64,000 nt of DNA, taken from the NCBI GenBank assembly GCA_900104375.1, contig LT629302.1, positions 1,511,001-1,575,000 of the forward strand. The letters are read 5' to 3'. This document shows, piece after piece, positions 9,084 through 19,574 of this stretch (its first letter is position 1; each line of letters begins with the position of its first letter). Under the pieces are notes generated by a model. That model ran no database searches. It was not told the origin of the DNA and worked only from the letters and a program-made list of their open reading frames with translations. Origin of the DNA: Flavobacteriaceae bacterium MAR_2010_188. GTDB lineage: Bacteria > Bacteroidota > Bacteroidia > Flavobacteriales > Flavobacteriaceae. The position numbers were made by a program, and so were the translations under genes.

Positions 9084-9965
9084 TTAATATCCTAGACTGC
9101 CTAGTGCAGCTTTAATTGAATTTTTTAAATCATCTGTAGCAGGAACCAACGGCAAACGCACACTATCCCTACAATGTCCTAAGATATTTAAAACAGCTTT
9201 GATTCCGGCCGGATTGTTCTCCTTAAAAATTAGAGAGGTTATATCCATTAATTGGAAATGAATCTTATAGGCTTCTTTAGCTTTTCCTTCTAGACCTAGT
9301 TTTATCATCTTACAGAATTCTTTAGGTACGGCCTGTCCTATAACCGAAATAACCCCAGCTCCGCCAGCTAACACAACACCCAGGGCTAAATCGTCGTCTC
9401 CCGAAATCACTAAAAAATCGTCTGTTTTGTCTTTTATTAAGGTTAAATATTGAGCAGTATTGTTCCCAGCTTCCTTGACTGCGATAATATTATCAAAATC
9501 ATTTGCCAAACGAAGAGTTGTCGCAGGTAGCATATTAGAAGATGTTCTCCCAGGAACGTTGTATAAAATAACCGGTACCGGAGAAACCTCAGCGATGGCT
9601 TTAAAATGTTGGTAAATTCCTTCTTGGGTTGGCTTACTATAATATGGAGAAACCGAAAGTATGGCATTAATACCGGAAAAATCAGTTCTAGAAATTTCTT
9701 TTTTAATTTCTTCGGTATTGTTTCCGCCAATACCCAGAACTAAAGGAAGCCTGCCGTCATTCGTCTTTTTTATGGTGGCTATTATTTCTTTCTTTTCTTG
9801 TTTGGTAATGGTTACGCTCTCGCCAGTGGTGCCGCTAATAACTAAATAGTCCAAACCATTTTCTATGTTATACTCTACGATTTTCTCTAAAGCTTTATGG
9901 TCTACGGTCAGGTCTTCCATAAATGGGGTGATAATGGCAATACCAGTACCTAAAAATTTTGTCAT
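9084..9965 (-). CDS. dapA: 4-Hydroxy-tetrahydrodipicolinate synthase
   Basis: Condenses pyruvate with aspartate semialdehyde, the entry to lysine and diaminopimelate. The 293-residue TIM barrel carries SGTTGES (residues 44-50), Tyr135 and Arg140 in LYNVPGR, and the Schiff-base Lys164 in AVKEAGN, the normal DapA set. Its ATG shares one base with the DUF6913 stop (TAATG), so the pair is coupled. dapF is also in this window (27601-28380). Confidence 0.95.
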   Translation of the reverse strand: MTKFLGTGIAIITPFMEDLTVDHKALEKIVEYNIENGLDYLVISGTTGESVTITKQEKKEIIATIKKTNDGRLPLVLGIGGNNTEEIKKEISRTDFSGINAILSVSPYYSKPTQEGIYQHFKAIAEVSPVPVILYNVPGRTSSNMLPATTLRLANDFDNIIAVKEAGNNTAQYLTLIKDKTDDFLVISGDDDLALGVVLAGGAGVISVIGQAVPKEFCKMIKLGLEGKAKEAYKIHFQLMDITSLIFKENNPAGIKAVLNILGHCRDSVRLPLVPATDDLKNSIKAALGSLGY

Positions 9966-10483
9966 TATATTTTGTTTAATACGTTTAGATATTTTTTCAA
10001 TTCTACGGCGAATATATTAAAATCCTTTGGCGCAACGTCGATTATTAAATCGTACATCCGCTGGTCGTAATCTGCAATACCAACTTTAAAATTTGCCCGA
10101 GACTGAGCTGTCATATTATTCAACTCAAGAATGTCTGATTTGTAATAGGAAATCAAAAGATCAAATTCACTGTCTACAAACTCTTGAAGCTCCTGTCGAT
10201 TCAACTTACCCTTCCACCCAAAATCCTTTGCATTAAAAAAAGTATCCCAAAGCTGTTCGTTGTCCCTATCCAATTCAGAATAAGCAACAATTTTTACTCT
10301 ATTATCCCGTATGTCGATGGAGGTGAAAAAAACTCTAAAAGCTTCAAAGTCAGCAAATTCATCGAGATAAAGAATAACACCAACGGATTTTATCTTTTTT
10401 CTACTAACCGCGGCAGTCCTAGCTTTTAAAAGCCTTTCAACAAACTTCTGATTTGATTTTATTTTAAATGACTTTAAAATCAT
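9965..10483 (-). CDS. DUF6913 family protein
   Basis: The protein of 172 residues has no signal peptide and no membrane segment, and is probably cytoplasmic. It resembles DUF6913 proteins that precede dapA in Flavobacteriaceae; the function is unknown. Visible features are a basic N-terminus ([20 protein letters not shown]), alternating strand-helix segments ([20 protein letters not shown]) and [11 protein letters not shown] in the middle. The layout recalls a small Rossmann-like fold, which is only an impression. Transcription starts from a divergent region shared with the 5'-nucleotidase genes. Confidence 0.75.
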   Translation of the reverse strand: MILKSFKIKSNQKFVERLLKARTAAVSRKKIKSVGVILYLDEFADFEAFRVFFTSIDIRDNRVKIVAYSELDRDNEQLWDTFFNAKDFGWKGKLNRQELQEFVDSEFDLLISYYKSDILELNNMTAQSRANFKVGIADYDQRMYDLIIDVAPKDFNIFAVELKKYLNVLNKI

Positions 10484-10501
10484 CTATCTTTATCCTTTGT
10501 A

Positions 10502-10509
10502 CAAATGTA
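10502..10509 (-). promoter_or_regulatory. Putative -7 promoter element of DUF6913-dapA
   Basis: Reads TACATTTG on the minus strand (exact TAnnTTTG), 18 bases before the DUF6913 ATG. It is contained in the left arm of a 9-base inverted repeat, so a protein bound there would block it. Confidence 0.5.
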
Positions 10510-10527
10510 GTAAATGTCACTACATTT
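10503..10527. promoter_or_regulatory. 9-bp inverted repeat in a divergent promoter region (operator candidate)
   Basis: AAATGTAGT (10503-10511) and ACTACATTT (10519-10527) are exact reverse complements, separated by 7 bases. The element overlaps the -7 site of the DUF6913-dapA promoter and lies 24 bases before the 5'-nucleotidase start. Arm length and spacing suit a dimeric regulator. Confidence 0.45.
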
Positions 10528-10551
10528 AATTCTAATTTCCTTCCTTATAAG

Positions 10552-11313
10552 ATGATTTTGAAAAGGCTTCTAGCGATTTGTTTTTTGGTAATTCTTAATT
10601 CCTGCAATCAGAAAAATTACGTCGATAAAATTGAAGGGAAACAAATTTCGATTTCCGATAGTTTAAAATCTGATCAACAAATTGAAGCGTTTATCGCTCC
10701 TTACCGCGAAAATATAGAGAAGGATTTAGATAGTGTTATTGCATATTCTGCAAATACGTATTCAAAATCCGACGGCGACCTTAATACTGCCATCGGTAAT
10801 CTTATGGCCGATATCGTCTACGAACAAGCTAACCCCATCTTTAATACTAGAACAGGAAAAGATATTGATTTTGTGCTTTTAAATAATGGAGGGATACGGT
10901 CTATATTGTCTAAAGGACCCGTTACAAAACGGACCGCTTATGAAATGATGCCTTTTGAAAACGCCATCGTTGTAGCAGAACTTCCAGGAGCTCAGGTAAT
11001 GGAATTGGTAGAATATCTTCGTAGTGAAAAACGAGCGCATCCTATTTCTAGGCTTCAAATTATTATGGATCAAAATGAAGATGTGGTATTTTCTGGTATT
11101 AAGGGAAAAGAGCTAGATTTTAATAAGAATTACTTCGTCGCAACAAACGATTATCTCTTTAATGGCGGCGACCATATGGATTTCTTCAAAAAAAATAAAA
11201 ACGTATATGTTTTAGATTATAAAATCAGGAATGCACTAATCGATTATTTTGTAAAGGTCGATACATTAAATCCGAAGATTGACGACCGTTTTATTATAAA
11301 GAACAACAAATGA
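10552..11313 (+). CDS. 5'-Nucleotidase C-terminal domain lipoprotein
   Basis: Encodes only the substrate-binding half of a UshA-type 5'-nucleotidase. The ATG at 10552 gives MILKRLLAICFLVILNSCNQ, a lipobox ending in Cys; an in-frame ATG at 10468 was rejected because it adds 28 residues without a signal and runs into the divergent promoter. Family motifs include NTAIGNLMADIVY, DFVLLNNGGIRS (Asn-Asn-Gly-Gly-Ile-Arg), PFENAIVV and the substrate-stacking region FNGGDHMDF. The mature length is about 235 residues. Its stop overlaps the metallophosphatase start (ATGA), so the two halves are made together. Confidence 0.88.
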   Translation: MILKRLLAICFLVILNSCNQKNYVDKIEGKQISISDSLKSDQQIEAFIAPYRENIEKDLDSVIAYSANTYSKSDGDLNTAIGNLMADIVYEQANPIFNTRTGKDIDFVLLNNGGIRSILSKGPVTKRTAYEMMPFENAIVVAELPGAQVMELVEYLRSEKRAHPISRLQIIMDQNEDVVFSGIKGKELDFNKNYFVATNDYLFNGGDHMDFFKKNKNVYVLDYKIRNALIDYFVKVDTLNPKIDDRFIIKNNK

Positions 11314-12221
11314 AAAGAAGAGAGTTTATTCAGAATTCGTTAGCAGCCACAACATTTGCAACAGTTGGCGGGATAGGTCTACAATCATTTTCTAGCAGTT
11401 CTAAACATATTACCATATTACATACTAATGATGTTCATAGTCATGTCGATCCTTTCGGGCCTGAAGATGGGAGAAATGCCAATCAAGGGGGTGTTGCACG
11501 TCGCGCAAAGCTTATAGAATCCATCCGGGGAGAAAATCCAAATACACTGTTATTGGATGCGGGGGATATTTTTCAAGGGACACCTTACTTTAATTATTAC
11601 GGTGGAGAACTTGAGTTTAAATTGATGAGTATGCTTAAGTATGATTTAGCAACCATCGGAAACCACGATTTTGATAATGGGATAGATGGTATGTATGCTC
11701 AATTGCCATATGCAGATTTTGGCTTTGTATCTGCCAACTACGATTTTTCTAATACGGTTATGGATGGCCACGTTAAACCTTATAAAATTTTAGAGAAAGC
11801 AGGGATAAAAATTGGTGTTTTCGGTCTAGGAATAGAACTTGATGGATTGGTCGACAAAAAAATGTATAAGGAAACCAAATACTTAGACCCGATCGAAATA
11901 ACCCAGGATATGACCAGAATTCTTAAAGTGGATAAAGGTTGTGATTTAATAATTGGTCTTTCGCACATCGGCTATTTCTACGGCGATGAATCCAATAAAA
12001 TAAGCGACTTATCCCTAGCAAAACAGACGAAGGACATCGACCTTATCATTGGAGGCCATACCCACTCCTTTCTTAAAAAGCCTACTATCGTTAAGAATAT
12101 TGAGGGCAAAAACATGCTGGTGAATCAAGTTGGCTGTTACGGACTTAATCTAGGGAGAATAGATTTTTATTTAGATGGAGATAAGAATAAAAAATCTAAC
12201 GGCACTTCAATAATAGTATAA
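11310..12221 (+). CDS. 5'-Nucleotidase metallophosphatase domain, Tat signal
   Basis: Catalytic half of the split 5'-nucleotidase, 303 residues. It starts MKRREFIQNSLAATTFATVG, a twin-arginine signal (RREF), so it is probably folded with its metals before export. Dimetal motifs are all present: TNDVHSH, AGDIFQG, GNHDFD, IGLSHIG and GGHTHSF. There is no C-terminal nucleotidase domain; that domain is the preceding lipoprotein. Likely substrates are extracytoplasmic nucleotides, for purine or phosphate recovery. Confidence 0.9.
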   Translation: MKRREFIQNSLAATTFATVGGIGLQSFSSSSKHITILHTNDVHSHVDPFGPEDGRNANQGGVARRAKLIESIRGENPNTLLLDAGDIFQGTPYFNYYGGELEFKLMSMLKYDLATIGNHDFDNGIDGMYAQLPYADFGFVSANYDFSNTVMDGHVKPYKILEKAGIKIGVFGLGIELDGLVDKKMYKETKYLDPIEITQDMTRILKVDKGCDLIIGLSHIGYFYGDESNKISDLSLAKQTKDIDLIIGGHTHSFLKKPTIVKNIEGKNMLVNQVGCYGLNLGRIDFYLDGDKNKKSNGTSIIV

Positions 12222-12238
12222 AAACTAATTCTATTCTT

Positions 12239-13000
12239 TCAATTTTCTTGAGGTTCTAATTCCTGAAAATCGCTACTGCTGTTATAATTTAGTTGATGTG
12301 TTTTATGGGTCAATCTTGCTTGAAGATAGAAGAACAGCAATGCAAAAATCAAGAAAGTAGAGCAAATAACATTCAAGAAGTTAAAATCATTAGCCACATA
12401 GAAATAAGCTAATTGAATTACTTCCGCAAACACAATAAAAATCGTTCCTATCAGCAAATTCATGGATTTTGTGTCGTCCCTATCAATATAATTAATTAAT
12501 GCTGCCGATAATAATATCATAATAACCGAATTGTAGGTAATCTCTAATGATAATTGGGTAAAAGTTAATTCACTCTCAGTCTCGGCTGTTCCCGAAACAA
12601 TCCATACAAAAAAGATATCCAGCACTACTAGAGTCGCAATATGTAGTGGGTAACGATTCAACATAGCTCTAACATTCATTGACCTAATTACTTGTACAAT
12701 TAAAAAGCTATATGATAGAATGGATAATAAATTACAGATATAATAGTTCCAATTAATCTCATCTTTTGCCGGCTTGGGCATGAATGCCGATGAAAAATTA
12801 ATGACTTCTGCTAGTGTAAAAAACACTAAAAACAAGAGGAAAAAAAGTCTTCGCTTTTTAACTACATGTAGATACAATATTGTAAGACCAATTAAGATTG
12901 CAGCTTTTACGCCAAAGGCATAAACCTTCATCTCTAGGAACTGAAGCATAATAAAGATTATGCTCAAAGCGACGAGCACTATTTTAAGTAGGCGTTTCAT
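12239..13000 (-). CDS. Polytopic membrane protein, unknown function
   Basis: The protein of 253 residues is almost wholly hydrophobic, with about seven to eight membrane helices separated by short basic loops (KKRR, RDDTK). The C-terminus is polar and probably cytoplasmic (after residue 230). No enzyme motif was recognised. It is monocistronic, convergent with the 5'-nucleotidase genes (17-base gap), and has its own TATATTTG element upstream. Confidence 0.8.
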   Translation of the reverse strand: MKRLLKIVLVALSIIFIMLQFLEMKVYAFGVKAAILIGLTILYLHVVKKRRLFFLLFLVFFTLAEVINFSSAFMPKPAKDEINWNYYICNLLSILSYSFLIVQVIRSMNVRAMLNRYPLHIATLVVLDIFFVWIVSGTAETESELTFTQLSLEITYNSVIMILLSAALINYIDRDDTKSMNLLIGTIFIVFAEVIQLAYFYVANDFNFLNVICSTFLIFALLFFYLQARLTHKTHQLNYNSSSDFQELEPQEN

Positions 13001-13028
13001 TTAGTTCTATTTTGGGGCATAGACAAGA

Positions 13029-13036
13029 CAAATATA
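13029..13036 (-). promoter_or_regulatory. Putative -7 promoter element of the membrane protein gene
   Basis: Reads TATATTTG on the minus strand (exact TAnnTTTG), 28 bases before the ATG at 13000 and inside the 103-base gap after ligA. Confidence 0.45.
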
Positions 13037-13103
13037 AAAAAATATTACAACTAAACGAATTTTTATGCTTTTTATCGATAAAAATTACAATAATTGTAAT
13101 CTC

Positions 13104-15098
<1,995 letters not shown>

Positions 15099-15167
15099 CT
15101 ATTTTCTAATTTGAATGTTTATCCGGTGGATTTCATCTGTAAAAATAAGAATTATGCTTTTGAAACC

Positions 15168-15207
15168 TTGTTGGATTCAACCACATAAATTTGAAGTTAT
15201 CCAACAA
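15168..15207. promoter_or_regulatory. Inverted repeat between ligA and cutC
   Basis: TTGTTGGAT (15168-15176) and ATCCAACAA (15199-15207) are exact reverse complements. An inner TCAA/TTGA pair (15177-15180 and 15191-15194) extends the match after a 4-base bulge. It lies in the divergent spacer, 70 bases from the ligA start and 36 bases from cutC. It may be an operator, or a hairpin in a cutC leader. Confidence 0.4.
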
Positions 15208-15242
15208 AATTATTCTTAGTTTTACTCTATACCATAACAAAA

Positions 15243-15956
15243 ATGAAACTAGAAATATGTACCAATTCTTTCGCTTCTGCCGAAAATGCCGAAGCTGCGG
15301 GTGCTTCACAGATTGAACTTTGTTCAGAATTATCCATCGGAGGCATTACTCCTTCTTACGGACTTTTAAAACAAGTGACTTCTAAACTAGCCATTCCTGT
15401 TAATGTATTGATAAGACCACGGGGAGGAAATTTTTGTTATTCCTTCGAAGAATTCGAGATAATGAAATCCGACATTTTAATTTGTAAAGAACTAGGATGC
15501 CACGGAATCGTTTCTGGGATATTGCATAAGGATAACATCTTAGACCAAGAACGAACCGCAGAATTGATACAAATCGCTCAGCCAATGAAATTCATCTTTC
15601 ATAGAGCATTCGACCTTTTGCCTAATCCTAAAAAAGCGTTGTTTGATTTAATAGATATGAAAGTGAAAGCGATTTTAACTTCTGGCCAATCAAAAACTGC
15701 AATTGAAGGAATCGATTTTTTAAAAGAAATAAACGAGTTAGCGTCTGATAAAATTACGATTATGCCTGGCGGTGGAATCAATTCTAAAAATGCTAAAACC
15801 TTTAGGGATGCTGGTTTTGGTATTATTCATTCATCGGCCTCCGAACCAATTGAAAATTCGGCGCTTGGTGAGAATGAAGTTTCATTTTTCGGCAATTATA
15901 AAGAAACAATTTCAGGGTTTGAAGAGATAAAGGAAATTTTAAAAGCCATCAACTGA
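15243..15956 (+). CDS. cutC: CutC family protein
   Basis: The 237-residue TIM-barrel protein is named for copper homeostasis, although a direct copper role is doubtful in many bacteria. It begins MKLEICTNSFASAENAEAAGA, then GASQIELCSELSIGGITPS, VLIRPRGGNFCY and IMPGGGINSKN, the hallmark CutC segments. The length is normal. It ends one base from the convergent LOG-family pseudogene. Confidence 0.9.
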   Translation: MKLEICTNSFASAENAEAAGASQIELCSELSIGGITPSYGLLKQVTSKLAIPVNVLIRPRGGNFCYSFEEFEIMKSDILICKELGCHGIVSGILHKDNILDQERTAELIQIAQPMKFIFHRAFDLLPNPKKALFDLIDMKVKAILTSGQSKTAIEGIDFLKEINELASDKITIMPGGGINSKNAKTFRDAGFGIIHSSASEPIENSALGENEVSFFGNYKETISGFEEIKEILKAIN

Positions 15957-15957
15957 T

Positions 15958-16549
15958 TTATGTCTTATCGAGTCCTAGCCATTTTAAGCTTTCATCCGCT
16001 TTATAATTTCTCATCTTAGTCATTAGATTCTCAAAGTTATCATCGACCAAGAGAATATCAAAATTACTCGGCTTCAAGAATTGTTTCTTCACCATCGTTT
16101 TTAACATCTCAATCAAATCATTGTAAAAATCCATTGCTATTTAACAGACCAATTGGTTTTGAATGGATTCCTAATTGCGCCCAAGTAATGATTTCGAATA
16201 GCTCTTCCAAAGTACCGAAACCCCCAGGAAGCGCAATAAATCCTTCGGCTAGGTCGTGCATCTTAAGCTTCCTTTGATGCATATTTTCTGTAGTAATAAG
16301 TTCGGTTAGACCAAGATGAACGACTTCTTCTAATTTTAAAAACTCCGGAATCACACCAATTACCTGCCCTCCATTTTCTAAAACCTCATTAGCTACCGCG
16401 CCCATAATCCCAATCTTAGAACCGCCATAAATAAGTTTTATGTCATGTTGTGCCAGATAACCGCCAAGATTTTTAGCATCATTTATAATAGTATCGTCAT
16501 TGCCTGAGCTGCTTCCGCAGAAAACAGCAATGGAATTTAAGTTATTCAT
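15958..16549 (-). pseudogene. LOG-family (TIGR00730) protein gene with a one-base frameshift
   Basis: The LOG family removes ribose 5'-phosphate from cytokinin nucleotides or acts on related nucleotides. The first frame encodes 143 residues with GSSSGND, the Rossmann motif GGSKIGIMG, and the diagnostic PGGFGTLEE. It stops early at 16118. Removing one A from the A5 run at 16125-16129 (plus strand) restores a continuous frame of about 196 residues. That frame continues FYNDLIEMLKTMVKKQF and ends GLDKT at 15958, the family's normal length (about 193). The truncated form lacks the last 55 residues. It may be a true mutation or a homopolymer sequencing error. The ATG overlaps the prmC stop (ATGA). 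Confidence 0.85.
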
Positions 16550-17409
16550 ATTTTAGTGGCTTTAATCATTCGATCCTTACCGAAAAGATCTTTTCTTAAT
16601 CTAATATCTTCAAACTTTAAATCTTCCAATAGTTGAATCATCTCTTTTCCTAAGTCCTCATTTATTTCAAAATATAGATTTCCGTTGTGCTCTAGATTCT
16701 CAAAGGCAAACTCAGCAATCCGTCTATAAAAAATCAAGGGATCAGCGTCGGTTACAAAAAGTGCCGATTCTGGCTCATAATCCAAAACATTGGAATGCAT
16801 TCTTAATTTTTCGGAATCCCGAACATAAGGTGGATTAGAAACAATCACATCCCATTTTTCTTGGGTAAGTTTTGGTTGAAGATTTTTTTGTAAAATATCT
16901 TGCTGAATTAATTCTACTTCTACTTTATTTATATCTGCATTTTCATTTGCAACTTTGAGGGCTTCCAAGCTAAAATCTAATCCGGTCACTGTACTATCCT
17001 TTAGAAATTTTGTCAAAGTAATCGCAATACAACCACTGCCAGTGCCCACATCCAAAATCCGAGAACTCTTACTTTTTATGTTGAAGTCCTTAATAATCCA
17101 ATCTACCAATTCTTCGGTTTCTAGTCTGGGAATAAGCACATTTCGATTAACCTTAAATGGCAGACTAAAAAATTCAGTTTCGCCTATAATGTACTGAATT
17201 GGCTTATTTAACTTAAGCTTTGCAATCGCATTCTCTAATTCCTGCAGTTTAGGATTTTCGAGATTAGTATCGGCATTTAAAATCGCTTCTACCTTGGTAA
17301 ATCCTAGATAGTGCTGTATGAGCAAATAGTAAAAGCTTTCTGTTTCCTCTTTACCATATATTCCTTCAACTTCGTCTAGGAGTTTATTTTTAAATTCCTT
17401 AAGCGTCAT
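16546..17409 (-). CDS. prmC: Release factor glutamine-N5 methyltransferase
   Basis: Methylates the Gln of the GGQ motif of peptide release factors. The 287-residue protein has an N-terminal helical release-factor-binding domain, then PIQYIIGETEFF, NVLIPRLETEELVDW, SAM motif I (ILDVGTGSGCIAI) and the catalytic NPPYV. The start was set at the ATG of 17409, which overlaps the acetyltransferase stop as ATGA. The longer frame would begin with TTG at 17427 inside that gene. Confidence 0.94.
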   Translation of the reverse strand: MTLKEFKNKLLDEVEGIYGKEETESFYYLLIQHYLGFTKVEAILNADTNLENPKLQELENAIAKLKLNKPIQYIIGETEFFSLPFKVNRNVLIPRLETEELVDWIIKDFNIKSKSSRILDVGTGSGCIAITLTKFLKDSTVTGLDFSLEALKVANENADINKVEVELIQQDILQKNLQPKLTQEKWDVIVSNPPYVRDSEKLRMHSNVLDYEPESALFVTDADPLIFYRRIAEFAFENLEHNGNLYFEINEDLGKEMIQLLEDLKFEDIRLRKDLFGKDRMIKATKI

Positions 17410-17897
17410 AGGTCCTTGATCATCCAAATTTGGCAGGCGTGATGACCAGTATCGCCCATGGGTTTGTCAATATTATTAAAACCGTATTTCTGATAAAGTT
17501 TTCGGGCAGACTCCATATAAGGCATGGTTTCTAGATAACACTGCTCATAGCCGAGATTCCTCGCTTTATCTAAGCATAGTTCTAATAATTTAAAACCGAC
17601 GCCCCTTCCCCTAGCCTCAGGCAGAAAGTACATTTTTTGAAGTTCGCACACATTCCCCTCAAAATTATCGAGCGGTGCAACACCACCGCCGCCTAAAATC
17701 TTAACATCTTCTTCCACTACGAAATAAGATTTTCCTTTTTCTTGATAGGTTTCGAACATATGATCTAAAGACTTGTCTGCATAAGCAGTACCAACTTTTG
17801 GCATACCCATTTCTAAAAGTACCGAGCGAATTACCGCTGCCAATTTCTCGTTATCATTCGCTTTTATTGGTCTTATGGTAGGTTGGCGATCCGTCAT
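17406..17897 (-). CDS. GNAT family N-acetyltransferase
   Basis: The 163-residue single GNAT domain starts RQPTIRPIKANDNEKLAAVI. The central strand KILGGGGVAPLD is followed by the acetyl-CoA loop PEARGRGVGFKLLE (R/Q-x-x-G-x-G/A pattern). The C-terminal part is ARKLYQKYGFNNIDKPM. The substrate is unknown. It is first in the acetyltransferase-prmC-LOG operon and diverges from ribD with only 23 bases between the start codons. Confidence 0.87.
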   Translation of the reverse strand: MTDRQPTIRPIKANDNEKLAAVIRSVLLEMGMPKVGTAYADKSLDHMFETYQEKGKSYFVVEEDVKILGGGGVAPLDNFEGNVCELQKMYFLPEARGRGVGFKLLELCLDKARNLGYEQCYLETMPYMESARKLYQKYGFNNIDKPMGDTGHHACQIWMIKDL

Positions 17898-17920
17898 ATT
17901 ATTATGCTATTTTTGCGTTT

Positions 17921-18985
17921 GTGAAGATACACAGAAAATATATGTTGCGATGTATCCAAATCGCAAAAAACGGCTTAGGAAATGTTGCACCTAACCCAAT
18001 GGTGGGCTGTGTAATCGCGTATAATGATACGATTATTGGTGAAGGATATACAAGCCCATATGGTGGTAATCACGCTGAAGTAAATGCCATAAATTCTGTG
18101 ATTGACAAATCCTTACTCGCAAAAGCCTCATTATATGTAACGCTGGAACCTTGTTCCCACCATGGAAAAACTCCACCATGTACCGATTTACTCACACACT
18201 ATAAAATTCCAAAAGTTTTTATAGGAACACAGGATAGAAACAAACTTGTGAATGGGCAAGGAATAAACAAATTGAAGGAGGCTGGCTGCGAGGTTAAAGT
18301 TGGTATCTTAGAAAAAGAATGTAGAGATCATCATAAGCGGTTTTTTACTTTTCATGAAAAAAAACGTCCGTATGTCATTCTAAAATGGGCACAATCTAGT
18401 GAAGGATTTATAGCTCCAGAATTCAAAGATGAGCAAGCTCCTGTTTGGATTTCAAATAAATATTCTCGACAATTAACCCATAAATGGCGAGCTGAAGAAC
18501 AAGCAATTTTAGTAGGAACGAATACTGTGGTAGACGATAACCCAACTTTGACCACAAGAGATTGGGAAGGAAAAAATCCGATCAGGGTTGTTTTAGATAG
18601 AAATGGGCGATTGGATTATACAAGCTCAATTTTTAATGAAGGAGCCACTACAATGGTCATCTCTCAAGAATTAAAGCAAAAATCGTTCGCTGAAAAGTCC
18701 AATTTTGAATTTGAAACAATAGACTGGGAGAAAAATATCCCGCTCCAAATTCTTGAAATTCTCTATAAAAAAGGCATTAATTCTATTATAGTTGAAGGTG
18801 GCAAGCAAACATTAGAAACTTTTATTGAAGAAAATCTTTGGGACGAGGCTAGAATTTTCTCTGGAATTATATCTTTGGGGCTTGGAATTTCCGCTCCACG
18901 AATCATAGGAAAAACTGAACTACAAAAAAACATACTAACCGACGCCCTAACACTTTTAATTAATGATCAAAACCCTGATATTTGA
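17921..18985 (+). CDS. ribD: Riboflavin biosynthesis deaminase/reductase
   Basis: Bifunctional enzyme for the second and third steps of riboflavin synthesis, 354 residues. The deaminase half has GNVAPNPMVGCVI, the zinc ligand and catalytic pair in HAEVNAI, and PCSHHGKTPPC. The reductase half begins near residue 145 (RPYVILKWAQSSEGFI) and contains GTNTVVDDNPTLTTR and IVEGGKQTLETF. A GTG start at 17921 is chosen because KIHRKYMLRCIQIA matches the conserved family N-terminus; the ATG at 17942 would remove it. The 3' end overlaps the next gene by 23 bases. Confidence 0.93.
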   Translation: MKIHRKYMLRCIQIAKNGLGNVAPNPMVGCVIAYNDTIIGEGYTSPYGGNHAEVNAINSVIDKSLLAKASLYVTLEPCSHHGKTPPCTDLLTHYKIPKVFIGTQDRNKLVNGQGINKLKEAGCEVKVGILEKECRDHHKRFFTFHEKKRPYVILKWAQSSEGFIAPEFKDEQAPVWISNKYSRQLTHKWRAEEQAILVGTNTVVDDNPTLTTRDWEGKNPIRVVLDRNGRLDYTSSIFNEGATTMVISQELKQKSFAEKSNFEFETIDWEKNIPLQILEILYKKGINSIIVEGGKQTLETFIEENLWDEARIFSGIISLGLGISAPRIIGKTELQKNILTDALTLLINDQNPDI

Positions 18986-19574
18986 TTTCGGGAACGTTTT
19001 TATAAATCTAGATAAGGATGGTGCAAGAATAAATGCGCTCAACCTTTTCAAAATTGATGAATTTACCGATTGGATGATCGAGACCAATGAAAACTACGAA
19101 AAAGGTTTAATCCCCACAGATGATTTTATCACCTATTACATGGATAAATATCCCAAGATTACCGAGTATGGCATCTTGGATAGCTGGAATTACATTATTG
19201 AGGATTTTCCTGAAAAGCGACTTAGATTTATTAAACAGTTAGCTAAAGAGCATAATTACAAACTAATCCTTCTCAGCAATACTAATCATCTTCATATAGA
19301 ATGGATTAAATATAAAATGAGGTCTTTTGAAGAGTTTTATGATTGCTTCGACCGGTTTTATCTTTCTCACGAAATAGGAATGCGAAAACCTGATTTAGAA
19401 ATATATCGGACAGTTCTTGATAGAGATCAACTAGTTGCGGAGGAATGTTTATTTATAGACGATACCAAAGAAAATACCGATGCAGCAGAAACTCTTGGTA
19501 TTCATACCTGGAATTTGAATCCTGGCAGCGAAGATGTGACAGAACTTTTCGATAAAAAGCAGAATCTCTTTTGA
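18963..19574 (+). CDS. HAD-superfamily hydrolase
   Basis: The 203-residue phosphatase-like protein has motif I DFGNV near the N-terminus (the nucleophile Asp lies in IFDFGNVFI), motif II LLLSNTN with Ser/Thr-Asn, and motif III/IV LFIDDTKENTDAA. This form resembles the YihX/epoxide hydrolase-like subgroup. The second motif I acidic residue is replaced by Asn (DFGN), as in that subgroup. The substrate is unknown. It lies in a chain of overlapping genes running ribD, HAD, EamA, YigZ. Confidence 0.85.
   Translation: MIKTLIFDFGNVFINLDKDGARINALNLFKIDEFTDWMIETNENYEKGLIPTDDFITYYMDKYPKITEYGILDSWNYIIEDFPEKRLRFIKQLAKEHNYKLILLSNTNHLHIEWIKYKMRSFEEFYDCFDRFYLSHEIGMRKPDLEIYRTVLDRDQLVAEECLFIDDTKENTDAAETLGIHTWNLNPGSEDVTELFDKKQNLF

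Noticed and set aside
10468..10551. N-terminal extension of the 5'-nucleotidase lipoprotein
   Set aside because: It runs over the divergent promoter and inverted repeat, and would bury the lipoprotein signal 28 residues into the protein.
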